From assembly GCA_035560235.1 (NCBI GenBank), contig DATMAG010000046.1, positions 1-50,046 of the forward strand: a stretch of DNA of 50,046 nucleotides. The letters are read 5' to 3'. Source of the DNA: DASRDU01 sp035560235 (GTDB taxonomy: Bacteria; Acidobacteriota; Blastocatellia; RBC074). Below the pieces are notes generated by a model, which did not search any database, was not told the origin of the DNA, and saw only the letters and a list, made by a program, of their open reading frames with translations. The translations under genes were made by a program, and so were the position numbers. Position 1 is the first letter of the stretch, and each line of letters starts with the position of its first letter. Positions 43,969 to 50,046 of the stretch are shown one piece after another.

Positions 43969-46770
43969 TTATTGCGCCACCAGGCGAACGGGGCCGAGCA
44001 GGCCCGAAGGCAGCGGCTGCAGGTTTTCCATATCCTGCGGCTGGAACCGTTCGCCGTAACGCAGATGAAGCAGTCTGTAATCGGGCAGCCGTCGCCCGGC
44101 CAGATAATTGATCGCCGTGTTGCCGACCACGATGCGCAGGCGATTCGTGCCCCTTCTGAACAGCCCCGTGACATCGAGCGCATAAGGCGGATGCCACAGC
44201 GAACCGATTCGTTCATCGTTGAGATAAACGACCGCCGCTTCACGCACCGGCGGATCAAGCCAGGCCCGCCTGCCATTGCGCAGCGGCTGTACGCTCACCG
44301 GCTGCGCCTCGCCAAAATCGAGCAGCAGACGACGCCCGCTCTCGAGCATGCTCTCCGACACGTTCACTGCTTTTTCGTAAGTTGCAACGCCTGAAAAATA
44401 ACGCGTTCGTTCGTCATCGCTCCACGACCGCAACTGCTCCATTGTCACGACGCCCTGCGCGCCAAACGAAACCTGCCAGTCGCGGCTCAGATCAAGTAAT
44501 TGCGAAGCGGCAACGTGCTTTGCGACAGGGGTTGAAACTCTGCGCTTTGTGAAAACCACGAGGCGTGATTCGTAAGGTTCAAGACTGAGCGCAACGGTCA
44601 CGCCGCTCGCTGAGCGCGTCAGAATTTCCGCTGACTCAACTGCGCCCGTGAAGGGATTCCACCATTCGGCGTTAAGGTCCCTGACGCGAAAGGTCGCCTG
44701 CGACTGCTGCCGCTGATTCGAGACATTGGCGATGAAATATATGTCAGCGTCATCAGCGTGACGATGAACAAAGCCGATGTCTGCGACGGCAGGCTTGAGC
44801 GCGACATCAGGTTGCACGAGCGACGCGAGCAGGCGACCGAGTTCCGTTTTCTCGTCTCTGACAAAATGCGCTGTGGCCATTTCACCGGTGAACAGGCGCT
44901 GCGTGATGGCGCGAAGCTGGCGCTGTTCGGCCTCGTCGGCCTGCAGCCCCGGCACGACCGCTGGAATGCGCCGCGTGGCAATCAGCACGCCGCCGCTGCG
45001 CACAAACTCTTCGAGCCGCGTGAGCGTTTCGAGTGGAATCTGTTCGACATTCGGCAGCACGACAGCCCTGTATTTACTGGTTCCGAGCGCGAGCGCGCCC
45101 GGTTCAACCCGCCCCAGGTTTTTCAGCGCGTCGTCATCAAAGAAATCGAGATTGAATCCGGCTTCGAGAATCGCGGGCAGCACGTCCGGCCCGACGCGGT
45201 CGCGCAACGTGTCAATCAGGTAATGCACTCTGCCGCTCGTGAAACCAGCCCACGCATCGTGGTTCGGCAGGTAAAGCGCAATGTCATTGGCAGGCTGCCC
45301 CTGGCGCAGCAGATAACTGACGCGCTGCAGATAGCGAGTGAGTTCAGGCATAACGATCCACCAGGGATTCTGCTCGTTGAAAACTCCCGCCGCATAAAAA
45401 CGCCAGCCGGGATATTCAACGCCCGGAGCCGTGTACGGCCAGCCGTGACCGATCAGTTGATTGATGCCCTGCAAAAAGTGCAGATCGGCTTCCGCTTTCG
45501 CATCGAGAGGCGTGGCTCGAAACGCGGGCGAATGCAGCCACGTCCACGTTTCCGAGGAAGTGATCTCGCGCCCGAACAGATGACTGGCCGAAGACGCCCA
45601 GCGCGATGCGCTCACGACCTTCCACTGCGCTCCTTCGCCTTCGCTCAGATCGGCGTAAGCGTTGCTTGAAATCGTGGCCGGGGGAACGCCGTAGCCCTGA
45701 ATGCGAAACCTGGTCTGATGACGATGCGCATAGTCACGCAGCGGCGCGATGAAGCGTTCGTTGAGCAGTTCGGTCAGCGTCTGCCCCCGGTCGTGACGAA
45801 TGGCCGAAGTCTGCGGTCCCACATCGGCAATCAGCGCAGGCAGCAGCGGTTTCAGATCGTACCCGCGCCGCCGCTCGAACTCAGCGAGAAAATCGCCCGT
45901 CCAGTCCGAACCGAAAACTTCAAGGCTGTCGCAGAAGATCGAGTAAGGCGGCCTGCGGTCAAAAGCCTGCATCAGCCGGTCACCAACATTTTTCAGATAA
46001 TTGTCCAGCGCGGCGCGGTCGTAATGATCAATTACAAAACCTTCGCCGCCGATGGCTGCGCGTTTGACCTGCTGACCTGTCCGGCTGGCGATGAAGAAAA
46101 TCACTTCGTGCTGAGTCTGAGAGTTATCCGACAGCCAAGCCGCACCGTCGCGCAGTTCAGTAATTTCGCGCAGGCTTTCAGCCTCAATCTCTCTGCCCTT
46201 CACGCTGGCGAGAAAGACCGCCAGCAGCCGCTCGCCTTCAGAGAGCGCCGGAACCGGCACGCGCCGCGAGGTTGCTTTCACGCGCTCGACGCGCAGGCGT
46301 CCGGCGGCCTGCGTGATGGGAACCATTGGGCCCCCATACGGCCAGCCGCTGCCAAGGGTCAGATCAACCCGCAAACCAAGTTCGTGCGCCTTCACATTGA
46401 CGAAGCGCAGCGCGTCCAGAAATTCATCCGAAAGAAAGGGCGGCGTGAGCTGTCTGTCGTCATCCAGAGCGAGCGGATAAACCGGCTGAATCTCGACTCC
46501 GCCGATGCCGCCTTCCTTCATCAGTCGCAGCTCGCGTTCGAGTTCCGCTTTCGTCACCTTCGGCCCGAACCACCACCACCGCATCATCACGCGCGCGTCG
46601 TCAGGCGGATGCTCAAACTGCTGCTCAAGCTCGCTGACTGCGGCGACAACTGAGCGCGCAGCGGATAATGAATTACCTGACAACAGTTGCTGTCGCGAAT
46701 AAACAAGGCTGCTGCACAACAGCAGACACAGCACAGCCGAAGCCAGAACTGTTCGATCAGCAGATCTCAT
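43969..46770 (-). CDS. Secreted GH106-like glycoside hydrolase (putative alpha-L-rhamnosidase)
   Basis: 933 residues with a signal peptide (LASAVLCLLLCSSLVYS). The family-like N-terminal region has MMRWWWFGPKVTKAELERELRLMKEGGIGGVEIQPVYP split around residues 60-100, GLRVDLTLGSGWPYGGP, FCDSLEVFGSDWTGDFLAEF, ERRRGYDLKPLLPAL and SSETWTWLHSPAFRATP, the pattern of GH106 rhamnosidases. A C-terminal galactose-binding-like jelly roll (about 770-930) ends the protein. It probably removes rhamnose from plant or bacterial polysaccharides. It lies downstream of a TonB-dependent receptor on the same strand with a hairpin in the 102-base gap, suggesting a uptake/degradation pair (inference). Confidence 0.85.
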   Translation of the reverse strand: MRSADRTVLASAVLCLLLCSSLVYSRQQLLSGNSLSAARSVVAAVSELEQQFEHPPDDARVMMRWWWFGPKVTKAELERELRLMKEGGIGGVEIQPVYPLALDDDRQLTPPFLSDEFLDALRFVNVKAHELGLRVDLTLGSGWPYGGPMVPITQAAGRLRVERVKATSRRVPVPALSEGERLLAVFLASVKGREIEAESLREITELRDGAAWLSDNSQTQHEVIFFIASRTGQQVKRAAIGGEGFVIDHYDRAALDNYLKNVGDRLMQAFDRRPPYSIFCDSLEVFGSDWTGDFLAEFERRRGYDLKPLLPALIADVGPQTSAIRHDRGQTLTELLNERFIAPLRDYAHRHQTRFRIQGYGVPPATISSNAYADLSEGEGAQWKVVSASRWASSASHLFGREITSSETWTWLHSPAFRATPLDAKAEADLHFLQGINQLIGHGWPYTAPGVEYPGWRFYAAGVFNEQNPWWIVMPELTRYLQRVSYLLRQGQPANDIALYLPNHDAWAGFTSGRVHYLIDTLRDRVGPDVLPAILEAGFNLDFFDDDALKNLGRVEPGALALGTSKYRAVVLPNVEQIPLETLTRLEEFVRSGGVLIATRRIPAVVPGLQADEAEQRQLRAITQRLFTGEMATAHFVRDEKTELGRLLASLVQPDVALKPAVADIGFVHRHADDADIYFIANVSNQRQQSQATFRVRDLNAEWWNPFTGAVESAEILTRSASGVTVALSLEPYESRLVVFTKRRVSTPVAKHVAASQLLDLSRDWQVSFGAQGVVTMEQLRSWSDDERTRYFSGVATYEKAVNVSESMLESGRRLLLDFGEAQPVSVQPLRNGRRAWLDPPVREAAVVYLNDERIGSLWHPPYALDVTGLFRRGTNRLRIVVGNTAINYLAGRRLPDYRLLHLRYGERFQPQDMENLQPLPSGLLGPVRLVAQ

Positions 46771-46807
46771 AACCGATCAACGCGCTGCGGACTCAGCCGG
46801 GAGAGTG

Positions 46808-46851
46808 CCGGAGACACAGGGGCGGCGCTGTTAATTCCCCCGTGTCTCCGG
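46808..46851 (-). terminator. Strong intercistronic hairpin between TonB receptor and GH106 genes
   Basis: 46808-46822 and 46837-46851 form a 15-base stem with a single mismatch (CCGGAGACAC core) around a 14-base loop. No T-run follows on either strand, so it is more likely an RNA-stabilising or partial-termination element than a classical terminator. Confidence 0.5.
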
Positions 46852-46872
46852 TAATCGAATTGTGATGGCGAC

Positions 46873-49800
46873 TCAGAATCTGAGTTTCATCGCCACCTGA
46901 ATCTGGCGCGCCGTCGCGCCAAAGAGCAGGCTCGAAATCACGCCAGCGCTGGCCGTGCCGATGCTGTTGCCCGGATTGGCGAACTGCGCGTGGTTGAAGG
47001 CATTGAAGAACTCGAACTTCAACTGATGCTCGAAGCGTTCTTTGAAGCGCGTGTTCTTCACGAGCGACAGATCAACGTTGACCTGCTTCGGGCCGCGCAG
47101 GATGTTGCGGCCCGAATTGCCGTAAGTCCCCGTGGCATCCGGCACGATTTGAAACGCGCTCAGATCGAACCAGCGGTCAATCGTCGGGTTGTCGAGCTTG
47201 CCCGAAGCCAGACGATTCGGGCGGTTGCCCGTCCCCGTTGAAAGCACGCCCTGCGACTGGTTGACGCTGAAAGGCAGGCCCGACCGCGCCAGCAGAATGC
47301 CGCTCAGTTGCCAGCCGCCGATGAATTTGTCAACCAGTGAACTCGCGCCGCCGCCCAACCATCTGCCTTTGCCGAAGGGCAGGTCATACGACCAGCTTGA
47401 CGTGAAGTTGTGCTTGATGTCGAAGTCCGACACCGCGCGGTCGCGGTTGAAATCGTAGGCGTTCTGCACCGTGCCTTCGGTGTCCGACACAATGTCAATC
47501 GTCTTGCCGAAGGTGTACGAGTTGACAAAGACGAGGCCGTTAGCAAGGCGGTTGGAGAATTTCACCAGCAGCGCATTGTGATTTGAATAGCCGCGGCTTT
47601 GCACCTGCGACAGGCCGCGCAAACCGGGCGCGAGCGTGATGAACGGGCGATTGACGTTCGAGTCGCGCACCCCGACCACGGGCGGCGCCTGGTTGATGTC
47701 CCCCTTGACGACCAGGTGCGTGCCTTTCGAGCCGACGTAGGAAACTTCGAGCGCATAATTTTTGCCAAACTGCTGCGAGATATTCAGATTCCACTGCTGC
47801 GCGTAACCATCCCTGAATTCGGGATCGAAGATCGAGCGCGTTGTGCCCGTCGGCACGGCGGCGGGGTTGAGTGCGGGCGGCGCGGGAATGCCGGCGCTCA
47901 GTCTCAGCGTCGGCAGCAGCGTCGTCGTCTGCGCGTTCGAGAGCAGAAACGGCGGGTTGCTCGGCTTCTGCGACGACGTGCCTGTTAATGGATTGTTCCA
48001 GAAGATGCCGTAACCGCCGCGCACTACTGTCTTGCCGCCGCCAAACACGTCGTAAGCGAAGCCGAAGCGCGGCGCGAAATCCTTCTTTGGCGTTGTCTGC
48101 AATCTGCGTCCGACTTTGATGCCATTGATCGTGGCATTTTCAGAGGCCACGACGAAGCGACCCGTGCTGGTGTCGAAATTCGATTGTCGGTCGTATTGCT
48201 CGACGTAAGGCACAAACAGGTCGTAGCGCAAACCGAGATTGAGCGTCAGCCTGCTGCTCGCGCGCCAGTCGTCCTGCACATACGCGCCGTATTCGGGCCG
48301 CCGCTCGCCGACCGTGCCCAGCATCAAACCGCGCGTAACCGACGACGCATAACCGAGCACGAAGGATGCAAACGAGAAGCCCGTCGTCGGATCGAGCGTG
48401 CAGGCTGTGGTGACGCCCGCGCAGTTCGAGGTCAGGTTTTGCGAAAAGGTGAAGTTGCCGACGATGTTATCCACGTTGAAGACATTGCGCCGCCGGAAGG
48501 TCAGGCTCGCGCCCATCTTCAGCGTGTGCGCGCCGCGCGTGTGCGTCACGTTGTCGAAATACTGATAAGTGTCGAGGAAGGTCAGCAGCGGCTGATTCGA
48601 GTTCGCGCCCAGGTTGCGGATGTCGCCCTGCGCGAACTGGATTTGTGACATCGCCGTCGCCGTGTCGAAGATGTTGACGCCAGGAATGCCGACCTTCTGC
48701 GCCAGGCTGGTGCCCGCGTCAATCGAGGTCACCTTGAAGGCGATGCGGCTGAAACCGATGCGCACTTCATTGAGCCAGCGCGGGCTGAAGGTGTGCGTAT
48801 CGTTGAGCGCCAGGCTCTGCGCGCGTATCAGACCGTTGCCCGCGCCAAAGGTTGCTCCCGCATCGCCGTGCGGGAGCGATGCCGGCAGAAAACGATGTGT
48901 GCGCTCGAAGCTGTAGCGCCCGAAGAAGTGATTGTTCGCCGAGAAGTAGTTGTCAATCTTCCCGTCAAACTGATCGTCTTCGCGTTGCAGCACCGGGTTG
49001 TACAGGAAATTATTGATCGTTTGCCCGCTGGCCGCTTTCGTGCCCGCGACGTTCGGCAGCGGATAAAGCTGCTCGATGATGTTTTTCGCTGCCGGATCGA
49101 ATTGCGCCGCCGGAATGAGATTGCGGTCGAATGGCTTGTTGGTCAGCGGGTCATAAATCACGCGGTTCAGTTCCGAGAAATCGCCCGCGCGCATCTTCAG
49201 ACTTGGCACGGTCGAAAGATAGGTCTTGCTGTCGCGGATGCGTCCGCCCTGGTAATCTGCGAAGTAAAAGGTCCTGTCGCGGCGAATGCGTCCGCCCGCT
49301 GTGCCGCCGAACTGATTCTGCTTGAAGGGCGGTCTGGCGCGACGATTCCTGTTGTTGAAAAAGTCGTTGGCATCGAGCTTGTCGTTGCGCAGGAATTCAA
49401 AGACACTGCCGTGAAAATCGTTCTGTCCTGATTTGATCTGGATGTTAACGACGCCGCCGGAGGAACGTCCGAACTCGGCGGAGTAGGTGCTGGTCTGCAC
49501 CTTGAATTCTTCCAGGGCGTCAATGCTCGGGAAGATCACAACCGAATTGAGCCAGGTCTCGTTGTTGTCCACGCCGTCGAGAATAAAGTTGTTGTCGCGC
49601 GTGCGCATGCCGTTGGCCGCAAACGACGCCGAGGCGCGCCAGGCCAGACTGCCCGCGCCGTCAATGTTGGCACCGGGAATGCCGCGCTGCACACCGGGCA
49701 GCGTGCGCGTCAGTTGCACAAAGTCGCGCCCGTTGAGCGGCAGGTTCACAATCTGCCGTTCACTGATCGTGCCGCTCAGGTCGGAACTGTCGGTTTGCAC

Positions 49801-50046
49801 GAGCGGCACCTGGCCCTGGATTTCGACCGACTCAGTGGCTGCGCCGACTTCAAGCTTCAGGTCGAAGCGTGCCTTCTGATCCACGCCGAGCTGCACACTG
49901 ATCACCGATGCTCTCTTGAAACCAGCCATCTCGGCGACGATGTTGTATACGCCCACAGGCAGCGAAGGCGCGACGTATTCGCCTGACTCGTCGGTTGTCA
50001 CGGTGCGGGTGAACCCTGTGGCGGGCTGCGTCAGCGTGATTCTGGC
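46873..50046 (-). CDS. Oar-like TonB-dependent receptor with carboxypeptidase-regulatory N-terminus, 5' truncated by window
   Basis: Open to the window edge; the visible frame continues upstream of the internal GTG at 50001, so the signal peptide and part of the N-terminus are missing. The N-terminus is a carboxypeptidase-regulatory-like beta-sandwich (ARITLTQPATGF, SGEYVAPSLPVGVYNIVAEM). A plug domain follows (QIVNLPLNGRDFVQLTRTLPGV, NFILDGVDNNETWLN, STYSAEFGRSSGGVVNIQIKSG), then a large outer-membrane barrel ending AMKLRF with the terminal Phe typical of BAM substrates. Such receptors are abundant in Acidobacteria, probably importing oligosaccharides or other large ligands; specificity is unknown. 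GH106 lies just downstream. Confidence 0.92.
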   Translation of the reverse strand, partial: ARITLTQPATGFTRTVTTDESGEYVAPSLPVGVYNIVAEMAGFKRASVISVQLGVDQKARFDLKLEVGAATESVEIQGQVPLVQTDSSDLSGTISERQIVNLPLNGRDFVQLTRTLPGVQRGIPGANIDGAGSLAWRASASFAANGMRTRDNNFILDGVDNNETWLNSVVIFPSIDALEEFKVQTSTYSAEFGRSSGGVVNIQIKSGQNDFHGSVFEFLRNDKLDANDFFNNRNRRARPPFKQNQFGGTAGGRIRRDRTFYFADYQGGRIRDSKTYLSTVPSLKMRAGDFSELNRVIYDPLTNKPFDRNLIPAAQFDPAAKNIIEQLYPLPNVAGTKAASGQTINNFLYNPVLQREDDQFDGKIDNYFSANNHFFGRYSFERTHRFLPASLPHGDAGATFGAGNGLIRAQSLALNDTHTFSPRWLNEVRIGFSRIAFKVTSIDAGTSLAQKVGIPGVNIFDTATAMSQIQFAQGDIRNLGANSNQPLLTFLDTYQYFDNVTHTRGAHTLKMGASLTFRRRNVFNVDNIVGNFTFSQNLTSNCAGVTTACTLDPTTGFSFASFVLGYASSVTRGLMLGTVGERRPEYGAYVQDDWRASSRLTLNLGLRYDLFVPYVEQYDRQSNFDTSTGRFVVASENATINGIKVGRRLQTTPKKDFAPRFGFAYDVFGGGKTVVRGGYGIFWNNPLTGTSSQKPSNPPFLLSNAQTTTLLPTLRLSAGIPAPPALNPAAVPTGTTRSIFDPEFRDGYAQQWNLNISQQFGKNYALEVSYVGSKGTHLVVKGDINQAPPVVGVRDSNVNRPFITLAPGLRGLSQVQSRGYSNHNALLVKFSNRLANGLVFVNSYTFGKTIDIVSDTEGTVQNAYDFNRDRAVSDFDIKHNFTSSWSYDLPFGKGRWLGGGASSLVDKFIGGWQLSGILLARSGLPFSVNQSQGVLSTGTGNRPNRLASGKLDNPTIDRWFDLSAFQIVPDATGTYGNSGRNILRGPKQVNVDLSLVKNTRFKERFEHQLKFEFFNAFNHAQFANPGNSIGTASAGVISSLLFGATARQIQVAMKLRF

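Overview
The window looks like a chromosomal segment of an Acidobacteriota member, plausibly from the Blastocatellia side (inference, no 16S present). Pointers are: two secreted proteins ending in the Solibacter-type C-terminal domain (TIGR03437 family), an Oar-like TonB-dependent receptor with a carboxypeptidase-regulatory N-terminus, a CadC-like winged-helix/TPR regulator, a DUF1844 protein, several BACON and cohesin modules, and high GC content. I see no rRNA, tRNA, CRISPR array or intact insertion sequence.

Layout. 1-5.2 kb: the end of a PlsC-type acyltransferase, an orphan ParA ATPase, a secreted endo/exonuclease with the TIGR03437 tail, and a MaoC-like hotdog protein. 5.3-7.3 kb (minus): aroA-aroK of the shikimate pathway. 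7.5-8.3 kb: an overlapping RsbW-like kinase / RsbV-like STAS pair behind a good sigma70-type promoter. 8.4-11.6 kb (minus): hslV-hslU followed by a fibronectin-III lipoprotein. 11.8-14.0 kb: a transpeptidase-like lipoprotein lacking key catalytic residues, and a cystathionine gamma-synthase/lyase. 14.1-19.1 kb: a signalling cluster (PP2C phosphatase with a membrane anchor; histidine kinase plus NtrC-type regulator; a single-domain receiver). 19.2-26.2 kb (minus): ppdK, recO, a small membrane protein, mgtE, two more small membrane proteins and a DUF374 acyltransferase.

26.4-38.8 kb is the most unusual part. A 3201-residue secreted protein carries PD40-like repeats, an ASH/HYDIN-like domain, IPT folds, seven BACON repeats, an Asp-box (sortilin-like) propeller, a PPC domain, cohesin-dockerin-cohesin and TIGR03437. 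Just upstream and apparently translationally coupled is an 85-residue CxxC/excisionase-like protein. Divergent from both is a CadC-like membrane regulator with TPRs. 38.9-41.2 kb holds DUF1844, a PhnP-like hydrolase and ribF. 41.2-42.2 kb holds a perfect 43-bp inverted repeat and a frameshifted Rpn/PD-(D/E)XK gene. 42.3-43.9 kb is a UbiB/ABC1 kinase. 43.9-50.0 kb (minus) is a GH106-like rhamnosidase downstream of a TonB-dependent receptor that runs off the window.

The least expected signal is a set of seven short loci built of imperfect 7-bp tandem repeats, most arranged as two inverted arms. They use about five different heptamer words and sit at gene junctions. In one, the heptads encode the signal peptide of a lipoprotein; in another they supply the last codons and stop of recO. 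Other notable points are a consensus promoter placing the hslV start codon at about +1 (leaderless mRNA), and a terminator-like hairpin abutting the mgtE start.
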